Source: Pseudomonas maioricensis
Lineage (GTDB): Bacteria; Pseudomonadota; Gammaproteobacteria; Pseudomonadales; Pseudomonadaceae
DNA length: 64,000 nt
Assembly (NCBI RefSeq): GCF_022790535.1
Contig: NZ_LOHG01000011.1
Span: forward strand, 1 to 64,000
Reading direction: 5' to 3'
Below are positions 26,582 through 35,110 of the stretch, piece by piece. Within the stretch, counting starts at the first letter, position 1; every line of letters starts with the position of its first letter. The notes under the pieces were generated by a model. It saw only the letters and a program-made list of their open reading frames with translations. It was not told the origin of the DNA and ran no database searches. The translations under genes and the position numbers were made by a program.

Positions 26582-27916
26582 ATGGATATCAAACACAGTC
26601 TCAAACAGCGCATCGTCATCGTCTTCACGCTGATGAGTACTCTGGTCGCCTTGATCTTTGCAGCAGGCATTGTCGTCACTGTGCACCTGGTGGGTAAAAA
26701 GCTGACCACACTTTCAATGAACGGCGACTTGCACCGCCTGCTGTTGATGGATGACGTCGCCAACTGGAGCCATCGACCGGAAAAAGACTCGTTTTTCTAC
26801 GTGCAGGATGCGTCGGGCCTGTTTGCGATGCCTGATGTTCTCAAGCCTCTTGGGCCCGGATTTCATAAAGTCACCAAAGACAACATCAGTTACTACGCGA
26901 TGGTTGACGTAGTGGATGGTCGTCAGTACGTCTTGCTGCGGGACCAGTCCGCGACGATTCAGCGCGAGCGCATCTTGTTTGCCATTGTTCTGGTGGGGTT
27001 TGTGCTCAGCGTTCTGTTGGCGTTGTTGCTGGGGCGCCTCCTCGCACAGCGGGTCATGGCGCCCGTTGTAAAACTGGCGGGCCAGGTGCGTCACCGTGAT
27101 CAGGTCATGGACGCCGCCCCGGCGCTGGCACCGGATTATGCGCATGACGAAGTGGGTGAGCTTGCTGTGTCTTTCGATGAAACCCTGGGCCGACTGCGCG
27201 CCGCCCTGAGTCGCGAGAAGATGTTCACCAGCGATGTCAGTCATGAACTGCGCACGCCGTTGATGGTGCTGGCGAGTTCCTGTGAGTTGTTGTTGGAAAA
27301 TCCCGCCGTCGACCCTCGATCACGTAATCAGGTGTTACGCATCTCCCGCGCCAGCGAAGGCATGCGCCAACTGGTGGAAACCTTCCTGCTACTGGCCCGT
27401 ATCGACACCGAGGTGCCAGGGCATGGCCCGCGCTCAACGCTCACGGCGGTGGCGGATGAGTTAGTGGATATCTGGCGCAAACCCATCGAAGAAAAAGGCC
27501 TGACCTTGCGCTATGAGCCCGGCGTCGGTTCGGATCGCCTGTACAACGCAACGCTGCTGCATTCGGTCATGAGCAACCTGCTGCGCAATGCCTGGCACTA
27601 CACCGACGAAGGCTTTATCAGCCTGAACCTGCACGGTAACCGCTTTACGGTTGAAGACAGCGGAATCGGTATACCGATTGAGAAACAGCAGGCCATGTTC
27701 CAGCCTTTTGTCCGCGGCGATGAGCAGCGAGGGGAAGGCCTCGGTCTGGGCCTGTCGCTGGTGCAGCGCATCTGCACGCATCAAGGGTGGTCGGTCAATC
27801 TTGAAAGCCGTGTGCCACAGGGGTGCTGTTTTGAAGTGAGCCTGGTGGTATCCGCTGCTTCTGCAGATAAACCTGAGAGTACCCGGAAACCGAACGCTGT
27901 CAGTCAGCCTGCTTAG
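26582..27916 (+). CDS. Orphan sensor histidine kinase
   Basis: A 444-residue membrane kinase: TM1 about 11-36, periplasmic sensor loop about 37-130, TM2 about 131-152, HAMP about 150-205, HisKA with the phosphorylated H221 in SHELRTPL, and HATPase with N box NLLRNAWHYT, G1 VEDSGIGIP and G2 GEGLGLGLSL. All key kinase motifs are present. No response regulator lies next to it, which is unusual for this class, so the partner must be elsewhere. The signal is unknown. It follows treS on the same strand. Confidence 0.9.
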   Translation: MDIKHSLKQRIVIVFTLMSTLVALIFAAGIVVTVHLVGKKLTTLSMNGDLHRLLLMDDVANWSHRPEKDSFFYVQDASGLFAMPDVLKPLGPGFHKVTKDNISYYAMVDVVDGRQYVLLRDQSATIQRERILFAIVLVGFVLSVLLALLLGRLLAQRVMAPVVKLAGQVRHRDQVMDAAPALAPDYAHDEVGELAVSFDETLGRLRAALSREKMFTSDVSHELRTPLMVLASSCELLLENPAVDPRSRNQVLRISRASEGMRQLVETFLLLARIDTEVPGHGPRSTLTAVADELVDIWRKPIEEKGLTLRYEPGVGSDRLYNATLLHSVMSNLLRNAWHYTDEGFISLNLHGNRFTVEDSGIGIPIEKQQAMFQPFVRGDEQRGEGLGLGLSLVQRICTHQGWSVNLESRVPQGCCFEVSLVVSAASADKPESTRKPNAVSQPA

Positions 27917-27973
27917 ACAGGTGCTTGCAGTGATGCGATGTGATCAACCCGTTTATCTTGAGAGTGATCCTGA

Positions 27974-28399
27974 ATGACGACCCTGAAAATTACCTCGGGC
28001 GGGTATGAGTTTCTTGCTGAGACCCATCCGGACGCACCGCAAACCGTTGCGGCTTTTCTCACGCTGTTGCCATACCGACAGAAAGCGATTCACGTTCGAT
28101 GGAGCGGTGAGGCTTGCTGGGTACCATTGGGTGAGTACCAACTGCTGTTGAACGATCAGCCCATCGGCTTTGAAAACCACACCAGCCATCCATCGGTAGG
28201 GGACATTCTGTTCTACCCCGGGCCTTACAGCGAGACCGAGATCCTGATCGCCTATGGTTCGTGCAGCTTCGCCAGCAAAATGGGGCAATTGGCCGGTAAT
28301 CACTTCCTGACCATTGTGCAGGGCAAGGAAAACCTGCGCGCCCTCGGGGTTAAAACCCTTTGGGAAGGTGCGCAGGATGTACTGTTTGAGCTGGCCTGA
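27974..28399 (+). CDS. DUF3830 family protein (cyclophilin-like fold)
   Basis: A 141-residue protein with AFLTLLPYRQKAIHVRWSGEACWVPLG and VGDILFYPGPYSETEILIAYG, which mark the DUF3830 family, predicted to have a cyclophilin-like beta-barrel. The role is unknown; relatives often sit with amidohydrolase or transporter genes. No signal peptide. It follows the sensor kinase gene by 57 bases and may share its transcript. Confidence 0.82.
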   Translation: MTTLKITSGGYEFLAETHPDAPQTVAAFLTLLPYRQKAIHVRWSGEACWVPLGEYQLLLNDQPIGFENHTSHPSVGDILFYPGPYSETEILIAYGSCSFASKMGQLAGNHFLTIVQGKENLRALGVKTLWEGAQDVLFELA

Positions 28400-28410
28400 C
28401 CGGTTCAGGC

Positions 28411-28803
28411 TCAGGTTGCCAATGCGCGCCACAGCGCCCAGGCGATCATCAACCAGATCAGCACGATGCAGACGACCATCAACCAGCGTCCATTGAGGCT
28501 GATTCGCTCTCCTGCCATGGCTTGTGCTTCGGGACGACAGCGTTGCTGCAGCGCGTCGGGGATCAGACGCAGGGCGAGGGCGATACCCAGCGGCAGCAGA
28601 AGCACGTCGTCCAGAAAGCCCAGCACCGGGATGAAATCGGGAATCAGATCAATCGGGCTGATGGCGTAAGCCACGGTCACCAATGCGATGATTTTCGGCA
28701 GCCAGGGCATGTCCGGTTGACGGCAGCATAACCAGAGCAGAATCAGATTGGCTTTAAGACGGCGAGCCCAGAGCTTCAGTTGTTTTACGGTGTTGCTGAT
28801 CAT
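28411..28803 (-). CDS. YkvA/DUF1232 family membrane protein
   Basis: A 130-residue membrane protein. The segment AYAISPIDLIPDFIPVLGFLDD is the DUF1232 signature. One or two N-terminal hydrophobic helices and one at the C-terminus (about 107-127). Function unknown. Convergent with the DUF3830 gene (11 bases apart). Confidence 0.88.
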   Translation of the reverse strand: MISNTVKQLKLWARRLKANLILLWLCCRQPDMPWLPKIIALVTVAYAISPIDLIPDFIPVLGFLDDVLLLPLGIALALRLIPDALQQRCRPEAQAMAGERISLNGRWLMVVCIVLIWLMIAWALWRALAT

Positions 28804-28904
28804 TGTGACTACTCGTCAGGCGGCGCGTGTTGGCGCCCTGTAAAAGTGGAATGTGGTGCCAGACAAATCCGTTCATTCAAGCTCCTGTGTCTGTTCCGCA
28901 GCGC

Positions 28905-30134
28905 TTACCTGGAAGCGCCGCCCAGGTCTTTGAAGCACGCCTGTTGATGGAAAACAAAAGGCACGTCGGGTAACGCTGTGAATTGCCGGATCAACATCCG
29001 GTACTCGGCGTCCGGGTCCAGATCAGCGAACTGTTCTGGCCAGAATATCTTGGCCAGCCATTGCGCCCCGATCACATTGAAAACACTGTTATAGAACTGA
29101 TGATTGAGGCCTTGTACGCAGTTTTCTGCTGAGTTCGCAGTGGCCGCAAAGCCCGGGCGGGACATCAAACGGTTCATTTCGCTGTTGATACGTTCGGCAT
29201 CGGCGCCATAGCCAAAAGGGATGGCGGTAACTCCATTGCGTTGACGCTGGGTGCCCGTCATGAGGTACACGTCGGGTTTACTCAAAATCAGTGTTTCCAG
29301 TGCTACGTCGGCTGACTCGCTGCGCAGATAGCGCGAGCCCAGGTTTATTGCTCCCAGGTTTTCAATCAGCAAGCCCCAGCCAGCGTGGGCCTGAGTGTGG
29401 CAGCACCCGCCAGATCCCGCTTGTCCGGCCCGCGCCTCGACAAATACTTTGGGGCCGGGTAAACCCGCAGTTTTCTCGCGGATGTGCGCCAACTGCCGAC
29501 GGTAGACCTGCAAGTAGGCAGTTGCGTTGTCTTCCCGGCCCAATATCTGGCCCAGCAACTCCAGACTGCGGGGTACGTTAACCAAGGGATCCAGCTCATT
29601 GTCGACATAGATCAGGGGGATTCCCAGCCGCTCAAGCACGCTGTTGAGTACCGTATTCTCTATGGCTGCGCGCCCACTGAGGCGGGCGATGATCAGGTCA
29701 GGGTGGGTGCGCAGCAGGCTTTCGATGTCCAGCTGGCCGGTGTCGGGAAAGTCCAGGTCCTGGACCTGCTTTGCCTGCGGCCAGCGCTGGCTCACGACCT
29801 TCCACAGCCCAGGGTCGGAGCTGGCCAGATTGTTATCCCACGCAACGACCCGGGCCAACGGTGACTTACGCTCCAGCAATGCCAATGACAGGAGCACGTT
29901 ACTGTCCTGCAGCACGATACGTTGCGGGGCGTGGGGCAGTGTGACGCTGCGCCCGGCCAGATCGACGACTGTGAGTGGGTAATTCGCGGCCTGGCTGGTC
30001 GTGCAGCACAATAGTAGCCCGGCAATTACCTTGCATGCCGCCAATGCCAGGTTTTTAAGGGGATTACGCGGACATCCCGAGACAACGCGTTGCCCCTGTG
30101 GGAGCGAGGCTTGCCCGCGATTCAGACGCCGCAT
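28905..30134 (-). CDS. Iron-siderophore-type ABC transporter substrate-binding protein
   Basis: Periplasmic binding protein of the FecB/BtuF class: VVDLAGRSVTLPHAPQRIV at the start of the mature domain, then HPDLIIARLSG and the second lobe. A signal sequence (about KNLALAACKVIAGLLLCC to TTSQA) precedes it. The only ATG giving a signal-sized leader (30134) lies inside a REP element, and no ribosome-binding site is clear, so the true start may be a non-ATG codon further in. Last gene of the receptor-permease-ATPase-binding protein set. The fold contains an unusual GSGGCCH segment; the ligand is unknown. Confidence 0.85.
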   Translation of the reverse strand: MRRLNRGQASLPQGQRVVSGCPRNPLKNLALAACKVIAGLLLCCTTSQAANYPLTVVDLAGRSVTLPHAPQRIVLQDSNVLLSLALLERKSPLARVVAWDNNLASSDPGLWKVVSQRWPQAKQVQDLDFPDTGQLDIESLLRTHPDLIIARLSGRAAIENTVLNSVLERLGIPLIYVDNELDPLVNVPRSLELLGQILGREDNATAYLQVYRRQLAHIREKTAGLPGPKVFVEARAGQAGSGGCCHTQAHAGWGLLIENLGAINLGSRYLRSESADVALETLILSKPDVYLMTGTQRQRNGVTAIPFGYGADAERINSEMNRLMSRPGFAATANSAENCVQGLNHQFYNSVFNVIGAQWLAKIFWPEQFADLDPDAEYRMLIRQFTALPDVPFVFHQQACFKDLGGASR

Positions 30135-30189
30135 TCCATCAGTTACACCGTTTAATCGTTCATCGCGGGCAAGCGCCGCTCCCACAGGG
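30094..30189. repeat. REP-type palindrome between the ABC ATPase and binding-protein genes
   Basis: Inverted arms CCCTGTGGGAGCGAGGCTTG... (30094-30121) and CATCGCGGGCAAGCGCCGCTCCC... (30161-30189), same family as 8361. It sits inside the operon and covers the apparent 5-prime end of the binding-protein gene. Confidence 0.78.
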
Positions 30190-30208
30190 CCGCGCCCTGA
30201 AGCGCAGA

Positions 30209-30991
30209 TCATGCCACCGACCCGTCGACATGAATCTGCACCCGGCCCTGGCTGCAGCGTTCGACCCGGGCGTGTACCCGATAGACCTGTGCCAGCATGG
30301 CCGGGGTCAGGGTCTGTGCCGGGCTGCCTGCGGCGTTCAGGCGGCCGCGTTCGAGGACCATGATCTGGTCGGCCCAACGCGCCGCCAGCCCGAGGTCATG
30401 GAGCACAACCACGACGATGCGACCCTGATCGGCCAACTGTCGAACCATGCTCATGACGTCATTCTGGTAACGCAGATCGAGCGCACTGGTGGGCTCGTCG
30501 AGCAACAGCAGGCGCGGTTGACGAATCACCGCCTGAGCCAGGCTGACCATCTGGCGTTGACCACCGGACAGACTCTCCAGCGGTTGCAGGGCCAGATGCA
30601 TGATTCCCAGTTGCTCCAGTACTGCACAGGCTTTGTCTTGTTGCTCCCTTGCGCTGCCAACCATGGCCAGCGAATCACCACCGCGTAATGCGCCGAGCAA
30701 CGTTTCGAGCACACTCAAGGCAATGCCATCGGGCAAGGTCTGAGGCATGAAACCCAGCACAGCGGCACGTTCACGACGCTTGCAACGCAGCAGGTCGAGG
30801 TCGCCGAGACGTATTTCGCCCGTGGCAGACAGTAGCCCGGCAAGGCTGCGCAGCAGGGTCGACTTGCCTGCACCATTGGGGCCGACCAGCGCCACGACCT
30901 GGCCTGGAGCCACGTCGGGCAGATCGATGCCGTGCAGGACGGTGCTGTGCTTGTAGCCGACGGTGAGATTACGCACCTGCAACAGGCTCAT
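30209..30991 (-). CDS. Iron-siderophore-type ABC transporter ATPase
   Basis: A FecE/BtuD-class ATPase of 260 residues: Walker A GPNGAGKST (37-45), signature LSGGQ (141-145) and Walker B LLLLDEP (161-167), with the catalytic Glu present. Its start overlaps the permease stop by 4 bases (ATGA). It powers the FecCD permease encoded upstream in the same operon. Confidence 0.93.
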   Translation of the reverse strand: MSLLQVRNLTVGYKHSTVLHGIDLPDVAPGQVVALVGPNGAGKSTLLRSLAGLLSATGEIRLGDLDLLRCKRRERAAVLGFMPQTLPDGIALSVLETLLGALRGGDSLAMVGSAREQQDKACAVLEQLGIMHLALQPLESLSGGQRQMVSLAQAVIRQPRLLLLDEPTSALDLRYQNDVMSMVRQLADQGRIVVVVLHDLGLAARWADQIMVLERGRLNAAGSPAQTLTPAMLAQVYRVHARVERCSQGRVQIHVDGSVA

Positions 30992-32046
30992 GTCCGGCCT
31001 CGCTTGAGAATCAGGCTCATGAACAGCGGCACGCCGACCACGGCGGTCACGATGCCGATAGGCAAGACCACGCCCGGTATGAGTTGTTTGCTGACAATCG
31101 CCGACAGCGACATGATCAATGCGCCCATCAATGCACTGACCGGCAGGAAGAACCGGTGATCTTCACCGATCAGCATGCGGGCGATGTGTGGGCCTACCAG
31201 TCCGATAAAACCGATCGTGCCGACAAACGCCACCGCAGTGGCAGCCAGCAGACTGATGCGCAGCAGGGCGCCCAGACGCAAACGAGCGACGTCAATGCCC
31301 AGCGTTGCAGCACGCTCGTCGCCCAGGCGCAGGGTGGTCATCTGCCAGGAAGCACGCAAACTGAATGGCAATACCACAAAGAACACCGCGGCCAGCGTTT
31401 GCACCGCAGGCCAACTGGCTCGGCTAAGGCTGCCCATGCTCCAGAACACCAATTGCTGCAAGGCATCCGCCGAGGCCAGGTATTGCAGCAGCGCGACCAT
31501 GGCATTGAAGCTGAAGACCAGCGCGATGCCGAACAACACCAGTGACTGCACGCCGCCCGTGAGGCTCGCAACCGCCTGCAACAGCAAGACCGAGGCAAAG
31601 GCGAAGATGAACGCGTTGGCGGTGATCAACCAGCTACCGGGGACGCCCGGGATACCCAGGTCGAGCACGATAGCCAGTGCCGCACCGAAGGAGGCTGCCG
31701 ATGACACGCCCAGGGTGAACGGGCTGGCCAGCGGATTGTTGAGGATGGTCTGCATTTCCGCCCCGGCCAGGGACAGAGCAGCGCCGACCAATACCGCCAT
31801 CAGCGCGAACGGCAGGCGCAGCTCACGGACAATCACCTGGGTGTCCGGGTCAGTACTGGCGGGGGCGAATATCGCCAGCAGCACATCGCTCGCGGCAAAG
31901 CGCGTGGTGCCCAGCGTGATGTCAGCCACCAGACAAGCCAGCAACGTCGCCACGAGTACGGCGCAGATCCACAGACGTTTACGCAGGATTCTGCTGTAGG
32001 CGACATGCAGTGTTTCGGCGTTCAGCGTGGGCTGCGAACGACTCAA
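30988..32046 (-). CDS. FecCD-family iron-siderophore ABC permease
   Basis: A 352-residue inner-membrane permease with about nine or ten helices. Family marks are LASPFTLGVSSAASFGAAL and GTIGFIGLVGPHIARMLIGEDHR, the latter being the ATPase-contact loop. Only one permease gene is present, so it should work as a homodimer. It overlaps both neighbours by 4 bases, tying the operon together. Confidence 0.93.
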   Translation of the reverse strand: MSRSQPTLNAETLHVAYSRILRKRLWICAVLVATLLACLVADITLGTTRFAASDVLLAIFAPASTDPDTQVIVRELRLPFALMAVLVGAALSLAGAEMQTILNNPLASPFTLGVSSAASFGAALAIVLDLGIPGVPGSWLITANAFIFAFASVLLLQAVASLTGGVQSLVLFGIALVFSFNAMVALLQYLASADALQQLVFWSMGSLSRASWPAVQTLAAVFFVVLPFSLRASWQMTTLRLGDERAATLGIDVARLRLGALLRISLLAATAVAFVGTIGFIGLVGPHIARMLIGEDHRFFLPVSALMGALIMSLSAIVSKQLIPGVVLPIGIVTAVVGVPLFMSLILKRGRT

Positions 32047-34424
32047 AACCTGGCGCTCACGCTGGCGACGAACGAGGCAGGCTCGCCTGCGTAATTACCA
32101 TCGGTACCGGCTGCGGTTTCGATGTACTTGCGGTCAGTCAGATTGCGGCCGTTAAGGGCAACACGGATGTTTTCATCGATGTCGTAGAACACGCTGGCAT
32201 CGACCCGGGCATAGCCACCCACGTCATAGCTGTTATTGATATCACCCTGGCGTTCACCTACGGCAATCACACCCGCGCCAAAGCCCAGGCCTTTCATCGG
32301 CCCATCCTGCAGTTGATAGCTGGACCAGATCGACCCGCTGAGGATCGGCACTCCATCCAGACGGTTGCCCGTTTCTATTTCGGTATCCTTGGTGACCTTG
32401 GCGTCCAGGACGCTGACGTTGCCGATGATTTCCCAGCCTTCCAGCGGCGTACCACTGACATCCAGTTCTACGCCACGCACCCGCTGTTCGCCGGTCTGTA
32501 CGGAGTAGTTGTCATCCGTCGGGTCGGGCGCAGCCACGTTCTGTCGGGTGATCTCGAACATCGACAGGGTTGCACTGAGGCGGTCAGGGATCAGATCGAA
32601 CTTGGCGCCCACCTCATATTGTTCGCCTTCCTCTGGATCCAGCGTGCTGCCGCTGCGTTGAATATCGCTCTGAGGTGTAAACGAGGTGCTGTAGCTGGCG
32701 TAGAGCGCGAGCCAGTGAGTGGGCTGATACACCAGACCCAAGCGTGGCGAAACCTTGGTCGGGTCCATGTTAGTCGGGGTTGATACACGGTCCTGGCCCG
32801 GAGCGGAACCGGGAACGGTTGTGGTGTTGCGCTGACGAGTGTCGTCGTAGCGGGCGCCCACGATCAGCTTCCATTGCTCGCTCAGGTCAATCTGGTCCTG
32901 AAGATAGAAGCTGTAGGACTCAACCTTGTAATCGGTCTCCTCGTTGAAGGCGAACGCGCCTGGCTGGGCGCCGTAAACCGGATTGAAAATATCGATGGAG
33001 CCCAATGTTGCCCGATCGCTGGCGACATTGCGCTTGCCGTCGATGTATTCAAAACCAGCCAGCGCTGTGTGGTTCAGGCCGCCAGTCGCAAAACGGGCAA
33101 TGGCTTCGAACTGCATGTCCAGCGTCTTGACACGTTCATCGCCATCGGTCGCCCGGCGGCGCAGGGTCCGGCCGTCAGCAGCGAGGTCGCGTAAATCCAC
33201 CACATAGCGGTTTTTGTGAGACTCGTCCCAGCGAGTCATCTGGCGCAGGGTCAGCCAGTCATTCACGTCGTGCTCGGCGCGGTACCAGGCCGAAAACTTG
33301 TCGGCTTTGTCCCTGGACCAAGGCTCGTGCAAGTAACGGTCGGCGCTCATATTGATCTTGCCGTTTACCGGTATTAGCCCGCGGTCGAACGGGCTGGTCT
33401 GGTTGATGTATTCCAGGCCGGCGTCCACGCGGGTGACATCGCTGGGCTCCCAGCGCAATGTCGGGGCGATATACGTGCGCTTGCTGTCGCGAAAAGTGTC
33501 ACGAAACCCGCGCTCGGTCTGCGTGGCAACCGTCATGCGTCCTGCCAGTGTCTTCGCTTCGTCCAGTGGACCACTGGCGTTGGCCTCAAGGCGATAGAAG
33601 TCATAGGAACCGGCCTGCGCCTTGACTTCCGCTTCGGGCGTGAAGCTCGGCTGCCGGGTGACCAGATTGATCAACCCGCCCGGGTTGCCACGGCCATACA
33701 GCACCGAGGCCGGACCCTTGAGCACCTCGACACGTTCGACGTTGGCCAGGTCACGCAGCGCTTCGGGGCGCGACACCAGCGGGTTGATCAGCATGCCGTC
33801 CACGGCATAAGTCGTGGCTTTGAAGCCACGAATAATGAAGCTCTCTGAAGAGCCTCCGTGGCTATTGCCACGCTGCACGCTGCTGACGTTGGTCAGCGCA
33901 TCGCCGAGATTATTGACCTGTTGATCCTGCAGTACTTGCCGCGACACCACCTGAATGGATTGTGGAATGTCACGCAGGGCGCTGTCGGTTTTAGTGCCCG
34001 TGGCGCTGCGAGTCGCACGATAACCCTGTACCGGGCCGTCCGCGCGCTCGACAAAACTGGTGGAAGTAATGGTAGAAGGGGCGAGATTGACTGCGCCGCT
34101 GGCGGGCTGCGCGAACAGCAGCAACGTGCGGTCATCCGTCAGCGACCAACCCAGGCCTGAATCCCTGAGCAACTGCGTCAATGCTTCGCGCTCACTGAGC
34201 TCTCCACTGAGGGCTGGTGCGGTTTTGCCCGCTGCAAGCGCAGCGTCGAAGCTCAACTGCAACTGATTCTGTCGAGCGAATTGTGCCAGCGCCGATGCCA
34301 GCGGCTGGGCATTCATGCTGTAACGGGCAGTACGAGGACTTTCAGGAGCCTCGGCAGCCCAACTGTTCCCCATGGGCAGCATGATGAGCAGGGCGAGCGA
34401 CGGCAATGCAGGTAGGCGCGACAT
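32043..34424 (-). CDS. TonB-dependent siderophore receptor with STN signalling domain
   Basis: Outer-membrane receptor of 793 residues: signal peptide (1-24), an STN domain at about 35-90 (YSMNAQPLASALAQFARQNQ...), plug with DIPQSIQVVSRQVL and VLKGPASVLYGRGNPGG, then a 22-strand barrel ending in Phe (SVSARF). STN domains normally pass a signal to a FecR-type anti-sigma factor, but no fecI/fecR pair is nearby. ATG 34424 with AAGGA upstream is the start; the codon at 34427 is TTG. The first gene of the import operon. The ligand is unknown, probably a ferric siderophore. Confidence 0.93.
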   Translation of the reverse strand: MSRLPALPSLALLIMLPMGNSWAAEAPESPRTARYSMNAQPLASALAQFARQNQLQLSFDAALAAGKTAPALSGELSEREALTQLLRDSGLGWSLTDDRTLLLFAQPASGAVNLAPSTITSTSFVERADGPVQGYRATRSATGTKTDSALRDIPQSIQVVSRQVLQDQQVNNLGDALTNVSSVQRGNSHGGSSESFIIRGFKATTYAVDGMLINPLVSRPEALRDLANVERVEVLKGPASVLYGRGNPGGLINLVTRQPSFTPEAEVKAQAGSYDFYRLEANASGPLDEAKTLAGRMTVATQTERGFRDTFRDSKRTYIAPTLRWEPSDVTRVDAGLEYINQTSPFDRGLIPVNGKINMSADRYLHEPWSRDKADKFSAWYRAEHDVNDWLTLRQMTRWDESHKNRYVVDLRDLAADGRTLRRRATDGDERVKTLDMQFEAIARFATGGLNHTALAGFEYIDGKRNVASDRATLGSIDIFNPVYGAQPGAFAFNEETDYKVESYSFYLQDQIDLSEQWKLIVGARYDDTRQRNTTTVPGSAPGQDRVSTPTNMDPTKVSPRLGLVYQPTHWLALYASYSTSFTPQSDIQRSGSTLDPEEGEQYEVGAKFDLIPDRLSATLSMFEITRQNVAAPDPTDDNYSVQTGEQRVRGVELDVSGTPLEGWEIIGNVSVLDAKVTKDTEIETGNRLDGVPILSGSIWSSYQLQDGPMKGLGFGAGVIAVGERQGDINNSYDVGGYARVDASVFYDIDENIRVALNGRNLTDRKYIETAAGTDGNYAGEPASFVASVSARF

Positions 34425-34455
34425 CAATACGATCCTTCATACGTCTTGATTACGT

Positions 34456-34472
34456 TTGCGAAAAATTCTCAA
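34456..34472 (-). promoter_or_regulatory. Possible Fur box upstream of the receptor gene
   Basis: TTGCGAAaaaTTCTCAA is a near-palindrome (6 of 7 positions) 32 bases before the receptor start. On the minus strand it reads TTGAGAATTTTTCGCAA, resembling a weak Fur site. Iron control of this operon would be expected. Confidence 0.35.
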
Positions 34473-34577
34473 ACTGATCATCAAAGACGTAACGCTCGCG
34501 GATTTTTCTCAACGTCGGGTAAAAAAATCGCAAAAAAAATCGAGGACGACTGTAAACACCCGTCCTCGCAGGTTGGA

Positions 34578-34982
34578 TCAGCTTGCAGACGCTTCCGGAA
34601 GTTTTGCGATGACCTTGATCTCGAAGTCAAAGCCGTACAGCCAGGTAACACCCACAGCGGTAAGCGTGGGGTGCGGCGCTTCACCCCAGAATTCCGGCAC
34701 GACCTTCCAGATCGTTTCGAAACGAGAAGCGGGATCAACCATGAACACTGTCACATCGATCACATCATCGAATGTACAGCCTGCCGACTGGAGAATCGCA
34801 TTCAGATTGGTGAACGCCTTTCTGGTCTGGGTTTCGAGGTCCGGCTCCGGTGAGCCATCTTCGTTGCTGCCAACCTGGCCGGAAACGAACAGAAAACCGT
34901 TGGAGCGGATAGCCGGGGAGTAGCGGTTACGTTCGTAAAGCGCTTGACGGCCGGCCGGGAAAACTACGTCACGTGTGGTCAT
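34578..34982 (-). CDS. RidA-like (YjgF/UK114) family protein lacking the usual Arg
   Basis: A 134-residue RidA-fold protein: GFLFVSGQVGSNEDGSPEPDLETQTRKAF and LQSAGCTFDDVIDVTVFMVD are family-typical. RidA enzymes that hydrolyse reactive 2-aminoacrylate-type imines use an Arg in the PARS segment; the aligned segment here is HPTLTAVG, with Leu at that position. It probably has another role or substrate. Divergent from a LysR gene at 35111, its probable regulator. Confidence 0.87.
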   Translation of the reverse strand: MTTRDVVFPAGRQALYERNRYSPAIRSNGFLFVSGQVGSNEDGSPEPDLETQTRKAFTNLNAILQSAGCTFDDVIDVTVFMVDPASRFETIWKVVPEFWGEAPHPTLTAVGVTWLYGFDFEIKVIAKLPEASAS

Positions 34983-35110
34983 GGTCTGGTTACCTTGTCT
35001 GGATAGCGAACCCGACTGACTTTAGGCACTTGCGCTCGCGCGATAAACGAGCAACCTTATCCAGCACTGTTTGCGAATTCCAAACAATCCAACGGTTAAT
35101 CGGGGCACCC

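Noticed and set aside
30135..30377. N-terminal extension of the binding-protein frame
   Set aside because: It runs through a REP element and into the ATPase gene, with an Arg/Pro/Gly-rich shadow composition.
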